DNA from: Sciurus carolinensis
Taxonomy: Eukaryota > Chordata > Mammalia > Rodentia > Sciuridae
Reading direction: 5' to 3'
Length of the DNA: 64,000 nucleotides
Assembly: GCF_902686445.1 (NCBI RefSeq)
Contig: NC_062218.1
Coordinates: 130,132,594 to 130,196,593 of the forward strand
Shown: one piece after another, positions 22,746-34,321 of the stretch
How the letters are laid out: every line of letters begins with the position of its first letter
How positions within the stretch are numbered: position 1 is the first letter of the stretch
Position numbers and translations under genes: made by a program
The notes under the pieces: model-generated
Seen by the model: the letters and a program-made list of their open reading frames with translations, nothing else
Told to the model about the DNA's origin: nothing
Database searches by the model: none

Positions 22746-23399
22746 CCTAGCTGCAGATTAGTTTCTACTAATGGGATATAAAGAAATGTTGTTTGAATCT
22801 GAAACTGAGATTGATTCAAAACAGCAAGAATGCCCTTGAGGAAAAACTAAGAACCATACTCAGCTGGGATTGGGGTGCACATTTTTGCTACAATCTTTGT
22901 TTACTTCTCAGGCTGGATAATTTTGTAGTACCTTCAGGGCTGCAAAGAAGCAATGTCTTCAGGGATGCCAGTTTTAATTCAGAGACTTTTCAAGGACAAA
23001 TTTGAAGGTATAGGGAAGTTTACTGGTCATAGACTGGGATTTCCAGAACATTTTGTGAAGGCAGGGAAGGAAGAGCATAAGGTTATATTCATTGCACCCA
23101 ACTTTTCCACCTTATATCCCACTTAGAAAATGAACATAATCTATAAGGCACATCAACAGATAAGGCTGTTTCTTCTCATTGTGGCAGTGATGGTCCAGAG
23201 ATTCCAGCTACTCTGGGCCTGTTGGGCTACACTTTAGCTGGAGGAATGGATGCACGGAGTCATACAGGGAAGAGAGTTCAGGCACAATGGGTGGCCATGA
23301 TGTCTTGAACTCTTAATGGTATCTGAGGTAAGCAGGATGGGGATTAACTCCACTAAAGACAGAAATGAGCAGGCTATCAGTTATAGCTGTAAGCTACTT
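22746..23399. other. Anonymous intergenic sequence
   Basis: A 70-codon frame at 22793-23005 shows no homology I recognise. Confidence 0.4.
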
Positions 23400-23620
23400 G
23401 GCTTAACATCAACTGCTTCATTCTGCACTTATAACCTCTGTTTCCTCAGGGATATTACTTAACATTTGAGAACTTGTTTCTTTACCAGTAAAAGGGGGAA
23501 ATGGCACCCACCTCAGATGGTTTGTGGTGAAGATTAACCAATTTCCTTAAATTAGCATATTGCATGGCACATAGTAAATGGTAGCTGTTACCATTTTATT
23601 CTGATAGAATCAGCTTAACA
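23400..23620 (+). mobile_element. MIR SINE
   Basis: The cues tctgtttcctcagggatatt, accagtaaaagggggaaatg, gtggtgaagattaacc and catggcacatagtaaatgg follow MIR order. Confidence 0.65.
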
Positions 23621-23669
23621 ATAAGCTTAGTTGCTTAGTTAGGCAAGGACATAAGTATTATTCATATTT

Positions 23670-24140
23670 TTTCATATTTTAATTCTTACTACTTGGCATA
23701 GTGCCTGACAGAGGAAGCTCAATAAGTATTTCTTGAGTAAACGAATGGAGGAACTGAGGGGAATGTAACCACTGAAATATAAGCACTAAGAAGGTAAAGG
23801 AATGTTTTTTGTTGTATCCCAAATATTTAAAATAACACCTAACACATATTAGGCACTCAATAAACATTAGTTGGGTAAATGAAGATGGATAAGCACTGGT
23901 CTTTGCTTCTAGGCTCCTACTTATCTTTCAGTTCTCAGCTTAAATGTATTTCCTCAGGGAAGCCTTCCCTAATATCCCTTGACAAAATTCTCTGGTTATG
24001 TACTTTCTGTACTTCACTTTCATTGCCATTCAACAGACTTATAATTATTTGTGGGTCCTGAATCTGTCTTATTTACTTTATCGTTAGTTCCTTGTATTAG
24101 GACACATTGTTGGCCCTCAGTTTTTATTGACCATCTAATT
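23670..24140 (+). mobile_element. L2-like 3' ends
   Basis: Two L2 tails (agtgcctgacagaggaagctc; aggcactcaataaacattag) are followed by an L2 body fragment at 23885-24130 (tcagggaagccttccctaat). Orientation is plus. Confidence 0.65.
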
Positions 24141-24559
24141 GAGAAAAACAAACAAATGTTTTAGAATGGAGAATCACTGTTCTCTTAAAGGAGGAAACAC
24201 TGGTTCAGAGCTTTGGAGGATGAATAAGAATTCTATATGTAGAGGAGGAGAAAAAATTAATTCTAGACGCTGAGAAAATTGTGTAACAATGCTAAGGTGT
24301 CAGAATATGTGACACTAAGGAATAGTAGCTGGAGCCCACTTTCTGGAAGTTGGTAGGAGCCAAACTTGGAAATTAAGATTATGTTTATTCAGTGGGAAGC
24401 TGTGAGCTATTAAAGGATTTTATGCAGGAAAATGATAGGATCATTGGTGGTAGTCTGCAAACCATTGTAGTATTCCAGTATTAGGGACCTGAACCAGTGC
24501 AAAATATTCCATGATAGGGGCCTGAACCAATGCAAAGGCAAAGGAGGAGTGAATTCAAA

Positions 24560-24640
24560 AGTCTTTCTAATCCGGGCATGGTAGCACACGCCTGCAATCC
24601 CAGTGGCTCCAGAGGCTGAGGCAGGAGGATCTCAGAAGGT
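24560..24640 (+). mobile_element. Truncated B1-type SINE
   Basis: gggcatggtagcacacgcct to ggctgaggcaggaggatct. Confidence 0.75.
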
Positions 24641-25210
24641 GGGGACAGCAGATCACTGTCCTCGGGGCTTGGGTTGGAGGTTAGAGCTGGGGCCAGCCTC
24701 TTGGAGCAGCCTTGGGTAGGAATCAGCTGGAAATTTAAAATAGTTTGGAGTCAACACTGATTCCAACCATGTCAGGGTCTTAAGCCCCCTTGCTCTTCTC
24801 AACCAGAGACAAGGGAAGGGGACACTCCCCAACAAGGTCAGACCAGGATAGGTACGGCCAAGTGACCCGCCCGCAGGCAGCCCTCCGGGTGGAGGAGCAT
24901 CAGGGAGACCAGTCACAGCAGGAACTCATTTACTGAGGAAGTCACACAGCTTTTATGTAGGGTGAAGGCTAGGCAGGAACCAATCAGCTTAAAGGTCAGC
25001 AAGACAAGGGGGTTCACGCAGGTAAGAATCCCAAGGACTATATGGCAAGCACGAGCTGATCACATTCGCGGAACTGTTGTTAACTAATCCGCGACTTTGG
25101 TCCGATTTATCCTCATTAACTATTGAAACTGCCTTTGAGCCTTGATCTTGCTCACTCGTCAGGGAGTAAGGAGTCAGCCTGAGTTAGTTAACGTGTCATT
25201 AGTCCCAACA
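24640..25210 (-). mobile_element. Class II-like LTR abutting the HCCS pseudogene
   Basis: On the minus strand it starts tgttgggactaatgacac and contains a TATA-like acataaaagc. CpG content is higher than in the flanks. It ends within a few bases of the HCCS ATG. The left boundary is uncertain; a truncated B1 lies at 24560-24640. Confidence 0.6.
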
Positions 25211-25560
25211 CAACCATGTGTTTGTCATCCTCTACTCCTGATGTTCTAGTTCAGACCTCAAAAACTTCAGATCATCAGGCTACATCACCACCTTCACGAT
25301 GCCCAATGCTTGATGGGAAAATGAAAGACTGTTCAATGAGTGCGGAACCCCCTGGTCCAACCTGTGAGAGCAAAACATACTCTGTGCCTGCCCATCAAGA
25401 TCATGCATATGAGTATGTGGATTGTCCTGTTACAGTTGCTGCTGCTAAGAGTAAGGAGAACCCGGATCCTTCAAATCTGATGCCACCACCTAATCAAACA
25501 CCAGCTCCATATCAGCCTTTTCCTTTGTCTACTGTCAGAGAGGAGTCATCCATTCCATGA

Positions 25561-25707
<147 letters not shown>

Positions 25708-25866
25708 TAGACTTGGAGGGAGATTTTGAAATGGGAAGCTCTTTATGCTGTGGAGCATCTTTGTGGTTCATCATTGAGCCAATTTGGAGGGGAAAGCAAA
25801 AGAGTATTCACCACGGGCAAGAATTTGGTCCTGAATGGGGTATGTGTTGCCCTTGGACAGGCATGA

Positions 25867-26034
<168 letters not shown>

Positions 26035-26998
26035 TAACCACTGTTTTGTTTGTGATGCAAAGTATAAACTGTTTTTTTTCTGAGAGATACAGTAAACTAT
26101 TTTCCCCAAACTGAATTGCACTCATGATGTAACGAGAACTTCAAGTGGGTGATCACACTTCATCCTCCACTTATTAAAGGACCCTGGCTCCATTCAGTTT
26201 TGAGCTGCATTTTGCCTTGCAGTTTATAGCAGATCGTTCTAAGTTTTCTGCCTGTTTGGTTTAAGTGGGAAGCAGTCCCTCAGTTTGTCCCTTAGCTGCA
26301 ATATTGCCAGTGTATTTCTTCTGGAAAAGTCTGAAAAACCTCTGAAAAATAGTTTTTAGAAAGTGAGGAAACCTGCCTTTTTCTTACTGTTTTCTCTGAG
26401 AGCAGTGCACTACTCATGAGCTTTTACCTGGTCAAACCTTATAAAATCATTTATTATAAATGAGCAATATCTTGGGGAAAAAAAAAAAAGACTCTCATTT
26501 CTGAGGTCCCTACAATTTAGTAGAGTCCCTGGACAAAATGCAAAACCATACCTTTGTACTCAGAAAGACTAAGGTGTGTCTTGGCTCTCTAAATTCTCAT
26601 TTATATGCATTTTCAGACTGGGCCTCCTTAAAGAAGTTTCAACTCACCATGGGGTGCTGATGCATATACTTTGAAACATATATTTTAGTTTTTAAAATAT
26701 TTTTCTGTTCTGATATGTAACTCTGCTCCCCCAAAACAGGTCTCTTCATTGTCCTTAGAATTTCAAATTATTCTAACTTTGAGTCCCATTCCTTCCTCCA
26801 TTGGAAGCCTGCCCCCTGGTTGGGCTAATCTGATGTAAAAGCCTAGCTCAAGTCACAGTGCCAGTGATTATATTTAGCAGAATATTAACATTCACTAGAA
26901 GAGTATTTTTCTCACATGTAGTATGTTTGCATCAATTCACTGTCTCAATTTTTATGTTTTAAGAAAGCTTTAAACTTGCTGTTGAAATTCCTTGTATC

Positions 26999-27491
26999 TC
27001 GATGTTCATAGCTGCTCAATTCACAATAGCCAGATTGTGGAACCAACCTAGATGTCCTCAATTGATGAATGGATAAAGAAACTGTGGTATATATATACAA
27101 TGGAATACTACTCAGCCATAAAGAATGATAAAATTATGGCATTTGCAGGCAAATGGATGAAATTGGAGAATATCATGCTAAGTGAGATAAGCCAATCTCA
27201 AAAAAACAAAGGACGAATGATCTCGCTAATAAGTGGATGATGACACATAATGGGGGGTGGGAGGGGTTAGTGTTAGGGTTAGGGTTAGGGTTAGGGAGGG
27301 GGGCAAGAATGGAGGAAGGAAGGACTTATAGAGGGAAAAGAGGGGTGGGAGGGGTGGGGGGAAGGGAAAAAATAACAATGAATCAAACAACATTACCCTA
27401 TGTAAATTTATGATTACACAAATGTATGCCTTTACGCCATGTACAAACAGAGAAACAACATGTATCCCTTTTGTTTACAATAAAAAAAAAA
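26999..27491 (+). mobile_element. 5'-truncated L1 3' end inserted in the HCCS pseudogene 3' UTR
   Basis: The fragment encodes the last ORF2 residues ([20 protein letters not shown] near 27070) and the G-rich L1 3' UTR, and ends in an A tail. It is flanked by a perfect 15-bp target-site duplication (gaaattccttgtatc) at 26984-26998 and 27492-27506. A run of TTAGGG-type repeats lies inside the 3' UTR. Confidence 0.93.
27264..27298 (+). repeat. Telomere-like (TTAGGG)n run inside an L1 3' UTR
   Basis: One GTTAGT variant is followed by about four uninterrupted GTTAGG-phase units, then a G-rich tract. It sits where other L1 copies in this window have only a G-rich tract. Confidence 0.85.
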
Positions 27492-27780
27492 GAAATTCCT
27501 TGTATCAGTAACCCAAAAACTGGTTGTTCTAGTTATAGCAACATGTTACAAATTACTATTTTTTAGTATTAATATTAAATCCTTTAATTTATCCTGAATA
27601 CTGTAGTGTTAAATTAATGGATGGAATTGGCAGTCTATGAGTGATTAAGTTGGTATGGATTTCTTGGGTGTATCAGTTTTGTGTGGAGTTTCAAGAATCC
27701 ATCAAGCTTAAGTTCTACAAGTCAGAATATTTGTTCATTTTTAAATAAAGCTGATAGTTAACAGGTTTTGAAAAAAAAAA

Positions 27781-29728
27781 GAAACTGGAACAAGACAGGG
27801 ATGCCCTCTATTCAACATTGTCCTTGAAATACTAGCCAGAGCAATTAGACAGATCAAAGAAATTAAAGGAATATGAATAGGAAAAGAAAAACTCAAGCTG
27901 TTGCTATTGACTGAGGACATGATTCTATATTTAGAGGATCCAAAAAACTCCACCAGAGAACTTCTGGACCTAATAAATTCAGCAGAATAGCAGGATATAA
28001 AATCAGCATGCATAAATCTAAAGCATTTTTATTCATAAGCAATGAATCATCTGAAAGGAAAATGAGGAAAATAAATCCATTCACAACAGTCTCCAAAAAA
28101 ATATGAAATAATTTGGAATCAATCTAACCAAAGAGGTGAAAGATCTCTACAATGAAAACTACAGAACACTGAGGAAAGAAATTTAAGAAGACCTTAGAAG
28201 ATAGAAAGATCTCCTGTGTTCTTGGATAGGCAGAATTAATATTGTCTGTATGGATAATATTATCTGTATGGATGACCATACTTCCAAAGGTGCTATACAG
28301 ATTTAATGTAATTCCAATTAAAATTCCAATGACATTTCTCATAGAAATAGAGAAAGCAATCGTGAAATTCATGTCTAAGGACAAAAGTCCCAGAGTAGCC
28401 AAAGCAATCCTGGGCAGAAAGAGTGATGCAAGAGGTATCACAATACCAAACCTTAAACTCTACTACAGAGCGATAGTAACAAAAACAGCATGGTATTGGC
28501 ACCAAAATAGACAGGTAGACCAATGGTACAGAATAGAAGACATGGAGACATACCCACATAAGTACAGTTATCTCATACTAGACAAAGGTGCCAAAAACAT
28601 ACTGGAGAAAAGATAACCTGATCAACAAATGGTGCTGGCCAAACTGGAAATCCATATGCAGTAAAATGAAATTAAACCCCTATCTCTCACCCTGTACAAA
28701 ACTTAAATCAAAAATCAAATCAAATCAAATCAAGGATCTAGGTATTAGGCCCGAGACCCTTCACAAAATAGAAGAAAAAGTAGGCCCGAATCTCCATAAC
28801 ATTGGCTTAGGATCAGACTTCCTTAACAAGACCCCCATAGTGCAAGAAATGAAAGCAAGAATCAATAAATGGGATAGATTCAAACTAAAAAGCTTTCTCT
28901 GAGCAAAGGAAAAAAATAATGTGAAAAGAGAGCCTACAGAGTGGGAGAAAATCTTTTCCACACACACCTCAGGCAGAGCACTCATCTCCAAAGTTTATAA
29001 AGAACTTAAAAAACTTTACACCCAAAATACAAAGAACCCATTCAATAAATGGGCTAAGGAGCTGGACAGACACTTCACAGAAGATATACAGGTGATCAAC
29101 AAATATATGAAAAAGTGCTCATCATCCCTAGTAATTAGAGAAATACAAATTAAAACCACCCTAAGATTTCATCTAACTCCAATTAGAATAGCTAATATCA
29201 AGAACACAAGCAATAATAAGTGTTGACACAGATGTGGTGAAAAAGGTACACTCATACATTGCTGGTGGAGTTGCAAATTGATGCAGTCACTCTGGAAAGC
29301 AGTACGGAGATTCCTCAGAAAACTTGGAATGGACCCACCATTTGACCCAGCTATCCTACTCCTTGGTTTATACCCAACGGACTTAAAATCAGCATACTAC
29401 AGTGATGCAGTCACATCAGTGTTCATAGCAGCTCAATTCATGATAGCTAGATTTTGGAACCAACCTAGGTGCCCTTCAATTGACGAATGGATAAAGAAAC
29501 TGTGGTATATACACACGATGGGATATTACTCAGCCATAAAGAAGAATAAAATTATGGCATTTGCTGGTAAATGGATGGAGATGGAGAATATCATGCTAAA
29601 TAAAATAGGCCAAGCCCCAAAACCAAAGGCCTAATGTTTTCTCTGATAAGTGGATGACTATATAACGAGGAGGGGTAGCAGGGGTAGGGTGGGGTGGAGA
29701 GAAGAATGAAGAGTAAAAAAAAAAGAAG
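27781..29728 (+). mobile_element. 5'-truncated L1, ORF2 reverse transcriptase to 3' UTR
   Basis: It starts in ORF2 at the TGTRQGCP block, passes a degenerate catalytic region (the ADD motif reads TED near 27910), then the [13 protein letters not shown] and PIKIPMTFL regions and the C-terminal segment (28921-29630), and ends in a short 3' UTR with an A tail. Multiple stops and shifts break the frame. Insertion in the A-rich tail of the HCCS retrocopy is indicated by the shared A-run-GAA at both ends (to 27783, and 29715-29727). Confidence 0.88.
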
Positions 29729-29754
29729 TGTAATAATACATTTGTTTGTGTTTT

Positions 29755-29832
29755 AAGTTGCAGTGCTGGGGATTGAGCCCAGGCCCTCACACATGCTAAG
29801 CAAGTGCTCTATCACTGAGCTACCTGTGTTGT
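29755..29832 (-). mobile_element. ID SINE
   Basis: gtgctggggattgagcccag; no clear tail. Confidence 0.75.
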
Positions 29833-30099
29833 TTTAAACCACTAGATTTGAGGAAAATTGTTGTAGCAGCCATATGAAATTACTACATTGCCTCTTTAGG
29901 CTTTGACTTTCTTTTGATGGATTATATAATTGATTTTTATCTAATTAAATATTTTAATCAAATTAAATATATAAATAAACAAAAATTAAAATACTTGCAA
30001 ATGTGTAAGTGATTTTTTGTGATGAGTGTTCTAAGATTTTGTGATAGCTGTGAAACTCTACAAATACACTAAAAACAATTGAATTATATACTTTGGGTA

Positions 30100-30200
30100 A
30101 TTTTTTTTTTAAGACAAGTTCTTGCTAAGTTGCCCAGGCTGCCCTTCTGCCTCAACCTCCTGAGTTGCTGGAACTGAAGGTGTGTGCCACCATGCCCAGT
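30100..30200 (-). mobile_element. B1 fragment
   Basis: ttgcccaggctgcccttctg to accatgcccagtc. Confidence 0.7.
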
Positions 30201-30384
30201 CCCATTCCTCAGTTTTTAATTTTATCCATTCATCTCTCAATGGCATTTGGGTTGCTTCAACTTAGTGGCTATTCTGAATAATGGTGTGATAAACATGGTT
30301 GTGCAAATGTCTTTGAGATCCTCCTTTGAATTCTTTTGGATATGTATATAACCAGAAGTAGCATTGTCTAGATCATATTTCATT

Positions 30385-30605
30385 TCTAATTTTTTTTTTG
30401 CAGGGGGATTACTGGGGACAGAACCCAAGGGTGCCTAACCACTGAGATACATCCCCAGCCCTTTTTATTTTTTATTTTGAGGTAGGGTCTCACTAAGTTG
30501 CTTGGGATTTTGCTAAATTACTGAGGCTGGCCTCAAACTTGTGATCCTCTTGCTTCAGCCTCCCAAGTTGCAGGAATTACAGGTGGGTGCCAAAATACCT
30601 GGCCT
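30385..30605 (-). mobile_element. B1-dID SINE
   Basis: Flanked by catttctaatttt / tatttctaattttt duplications (30378, 30607). Confidence 0.88.
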
Positions 30606-30720
30606 CTATTTCTAATTTTTGAGGAAACTCTACAGTTTTCTATAAGTATTTTCCCAGTTTACATTCCCTCCAACAGTGCACAGGAGTTCCAACATCTGTA
30701 CCTCCTCACCATCACTTGCT

Positions 30721-30723
30721 ATT

Positions 30724-30783
<60 letters not shown>

Positions 30784-30811
30784 CCCCCCCCCCCCCCTCT
30801 CTCTCTCTCAC
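30721..30811 (+). repeat. (CT)n-(C)n-(CT)n microsatellite
   Basis: About 58 bases of CT repeat, then about 18 C, then more CT. It lies directly beside a SINE. Confidence 0.9.
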
Positions 30812-30982
30812 TGGGGATCAAACCCAGGGGAGTTTTTACTACTTAGTTACTCCTAGATCTTTTTGCATTTTATTTTGAGATGGGATCACCATTGCTGAGG
30901 CCGACCTTGAACTTGTGATCTTCCTGCCTCAGCCTCCTAAGTCCACAGCAGTCAGAGGTGTGTGCCCCCATACCTGGCTCAT
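30811..30982 (-). mobile_element. B1-dID SINE
   Basis: actggggatcaaacccaggg to ccccatacctggct. Confidence 0.8.
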
Positions 30983-31043
30983 TGTGGTTTGGTTTGCATT
31001 CTCCTAATAACATGATGTTGAGCTTCTTTTCATGTGTTACCCA

Positions 31044-31121
31044 GGGATGGGGATGTAGCTCAGTTGGTAGAGTGCTTGCTTTGCATGCACTAAAGCCCTG
31101 GGTTCAATCCCCAACACTGCC

Positions 31122-31150
<29 letters not shown>
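31044..31150 (+). mobile_element. ID SINE
   Basis: catatgttat / catgtgttac target-like phrases; A tail of about 27. Confidence 0.85.
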
Positions 31151-31152
<2 letters not shown>

Positions 31153-31194
31153 ATATGTTATTCAAATACAATTTATTTTTGTATATTGATTTTA

Positions 31195-31372
31195 TTTTTT
31201 TTAGTTTTTGGTGCTGGGGATTGAACTCAGGGCGCTCAATCCAGGGCCATATCCCTAGCCCTTTTAAAAACTTTTTTAAAATTTTGAGACAGGGTCTCAG
31301 TAAGTTGCTTACTGCCTTGCTAAGTTGCTGAGGTTAACTTTGAACTTGCAAGTCCCCTGCCTCAGTTGTATG
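31195..31372 (-). mobile_element. B1-dID SINE
   Basis: ggtgctggggattgaactca to gcaagtcccctgcctca. Confidence 0.8.
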
Positions 31373-31754
31373 TTGGTTTTATAGCCCATAACCTTGCTGA
31401 GCTCACTTATTGCCTTTAGTTGTTTTTTAGTGAATTCATTAGAAATTTCTTTATACAAGACTATGTCTTTTGCAAATAGAAATAATTTTGCTTCTTCTTT
31501 CCCAATCTGGATGCCTTTCATTTATTTTTCTTGCCTAATTTCTCTCATTAGAACCTCCTGTGTAATGTTGAATGAAAGAAGTGAGAATGGACATCCTTGT
31601 TTTATTATCTAGATCTTAGACAGAAAGCATAGTTTTTTAAAAAAAAAAATTTTACTGGTAAGTATGATATTAGCCGTGGGTTTTTCATAACCTCTAACAG
31701 GCTGAAAAAAATCCTCTATATTCTGTGTGTTGACTGATTCATCATGAAAATTTA

Positions 31755-32305
31755 TTGTCTAGAGGAATAGAACCAATAGAACATACATATAATTACAAGA
31801 GAGGATTTAATAGATTGGCTTATGTAATCAGAGGCTTGATAGTTCTACATAGGCTGTGTGCAAGCTGGGGATCTGGGGAGCTGGGGAAACAAGTAGATGC
31901 TCAGTACAAGAGACTGGAACCTTCAGAACAAAGTGAACAATTTGCAGCCCCAGTCCAAACCTGAAGGATCAGCAGATTTCTGGAAAGTCCTTGGTGCTAG
32001 TTCATGTTCAAAGGCTGAAGAAGCTAGGGTCCGAGTTCTGTGGGTGATGACAGCAGTAGATAGCACACCTACTGAAGAAGAATCAAGTTTTGCAGTGAGG
32101 GCCAGTTTCCGCCTTCTGCTTTTCATTTCATCTGGGCCTATTGAATACTGCCACACACATTTAGGGTGGGTCATTCCCCCTCAGTTCACTGACCCACAGG
32201 ACTGTTTTCTTTGGAAACACCTTCACAGAGACTCCAGGAAGGGTGCTTTACCAATTTTCTAGGTATCTCTTAATCCAGTCAAATTGACAACCAACATTAA
32301 CCATA
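31755..32305 (+). mobile_element. ERVL-class (MLT2-like) solo LTR
   Basis: The start TCTAGAGGAATAGAACCAAT, the internal GGGTGGGTCATTCCCCCTCAG and the end AATCCAGTCAAATTGACAACC are typical of MLT2-type LTRs. Orientation follows that resemblance. Confidence 0.6.
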
Positions 32306-32584
32306 ATAAAAAGAAAATGATTTTTAAAATTGTGTTTCTGTGTCTGTCAACTCACTAAGCCCCAAGTTTAAAATTCTGTGAATATTTCAACAAAATCAAC
32401 ACAGGTACATTAAAAGGGGTTGGAAATCATCATCTAGGGCTTATATATCTCTTATTAAGAATGAAAATATATTGTACTATGAGTAAGATGCTGGGTAAAT
32501 GTAATATCTTTTATACATAAAGCTATCATTTTGACATTGGGAAATATGATATCTGGATTCTGGGTAAATATGGGTTAAGATGCT

Positions 32585-32745
32585 CATATTTTATTTAATT
32601 TATTTATTTACTTGTTTATTTTTTGAGACAGGGTCTCATTGGGTTGCCCAGGCTGACCTTGAACTCCTGAGCTCAAGTAATTCTCCTGCCTTAGCCTTCT
32701 AAGTAAATGGGACTATAGACACACACCATGTCTGGCTCATATTTT
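32585..32745 (-). mobile_element. B1 SINE
   Basis: tttttgagacagggtctcat to caccatgtctggctc; flanked by gctcatattttatttt-type copies. Confidence 0.85.
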
Positions 32746-33099
32746 ATTTTGTACTGATATGATATATTGTATTAGTTGATTTTAAGATGTTAAACCAACC
32801 TGGCATTAATGGAATAAATACCAATTAGTCATGGTGTAAAATTCTTTTTTCTAAGACTCAGAATTTTGTTTGCTAGTGTTTTACTGACGAATTTTCACAA
32901 GAGATACTAGTCTACAGTTTTCTTGAGATATCTTTGTCTATTTTTTTGGTATCAGGGTTAATACTGGGCTTATTTAATGAGTTGAGAAATATTCCTTTCT
33001 CTACTGTATTCAGGAAAGAATTTGTAAAGAAATTCTTATTAATTCTTTAAATACTAGGTGAAATTCAGTGATGAAGATATATGGCCCTGATTTTTATTT

Positions 33100-33288
33100 T
33101 TAATATTTATTTATTTATTTATTTATTCATTGTAATGGAGATTGAATGCCATCCCTACCCCTTTTTATATTTTATTTTGAGTCAGGGTCTTGCTAAATTG
33201 CTGACTGAATCTGGCCTTGAATTTGCAATCTTCCAGTCTCAGCATCCCAAGTAGCTGGGATTATGGATGTATGCTGCCATGCCTATTA
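33100..33288 (-). mobile_element. B1-dID SINE
   Basis: Truncated ID half and full B1 half. Confidence 0.75.
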
Positions 33289-33566
33289 GTTTGTGTCTTC
33301 TCAGGAATTTGTTCATTTCATCTAATATATCAAATTTGTTGGCATACAGTTGTTCATTTTATTCCTTCACAATCCTTTTCTTTCTGTAAGGTTAGTAGTA
33401 ATAGCCTCTCATTCATTTCTGATTCTAATAATTTGAATCTTCTCTCTTTTTGTCATCTAGCTAAATATACTCTGGTTTTTTCAAAGAAAAAACATTTGGT
33501 TTCATTGATTTTTCTCAATTTCATCAATTTCTACTTTATTCTTCTGGGTTTTTTTTTCTTTTTTCT

Positions 33567-33676
33567 TTTTTTAATTTTTTTTTTTTTTTTTTTTTTTTTT
33601 TGGGTGCTGGGGATCGAACTCAGGGCTTTGTGCTTACAAGGCAAGCACTCTACCAGCTGAGCTATCTCCCCAGCCC
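33567..33676 (-). mobile_element. Young ID SINE in the L1 poly-T
   Basis: ctttttttaattt is duplicated around it. Confidence 0.88.
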
Positions 33677-33679
33677 CTC

Positions 33680-34062
33680 TTTTTTTAATTTATTGTTATT
33701 GTAAACAAATGGGATACATGTTGTTTCTGTTTGTACATGAAGTAAAGGCATACCATTTGTGTAATCATACATCTACACCAGGTAATGGTGTTTGATTCAT
33801 TCTATTATTTTTTCCTCCCCCATACCCCTCTCACCCCTCTTTTCCCTCTATACAGTCCCTCCTTCCTGCATTATTGCCCCCCTACCCCCCCATTATGTGT
33901 CATCTGCTTATCAGTGAGACCATTCGTCCTTTGGTTTTTTGAGATTGGCTTAGCTTACTTAGCATGATATTCTCCAATTTCATCCATTTGCCTGCGAATG
34001 CCATCATTTTATTATTCTTTATAGTTGAGTAATCCATTGTATATATATACCACATTTTCTTT
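33680..34062 (-). mobile_element. 5'-truncated L1 3' end inserted in the tail of the larger L1
   Basis: A second L1 3' UTR and last ORF2 codons lie directly before the larger element's own poly-T (34065-34085). Both copies carry the same aaacaaatgggatacatgtt end. The order truncated copy, poly-T, large copy fits insertion into the A-rich tail of the large element. Confidence 0.88.
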
Positions 34063-34321
34063 CTTTTTTTATTTTATTTTTATTGTAAACAAATGGGATA
34101 CATGTTGTTTCTGTTTGTACATTGAGTAACAGCATACCACTTGTGGAATCATACATTTACATAGGGTAATGATGTTTGATTCATTCTGTTATTTTTCCTG
34201 TCCACCCCACCCCTCCTACCCCTCCTTTCCTCCTTTCCCTCTATACAGTCCCTCCTTCCTCCATTCTTGCCCCCCTCTCACCCCCCATTATATGTCATCA
34301 TCTGCTTATCAGCGAGATCAT

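Larger units (their letters stand above)
30190..33539 (-). mobile_element. Old, decayed L1 (ORF2), minus strand, left half
   Basis: Recognisable minus-strand ORF2 pieces are 30200-30385 and 30600-30720 (3' end), 30985-31035, 31375-31740 (RT; the catalytic motif reads FAKD), 32745-33060 and 33290-33539 (upstream RT). SINEs, an LTR (31755-32305) and a CT/C microsatellite interrupt it. Confidence 0.8.

Noticed and set aside
26479..26491. A-run at 26479 as the poly-A end of the HCCS retrocopy
   Set aside because: No AATAAA precedes it within the usual distance. A signal and tail occur at 27744-27780, so this is taken as an internal A run of the 3' UTR.
27264..27298. True telomere or chromosome-fusion point
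   Set aside because: The TTAGGG run is short and lies wholly inside an L1 3' UTR with a target-site duplication.
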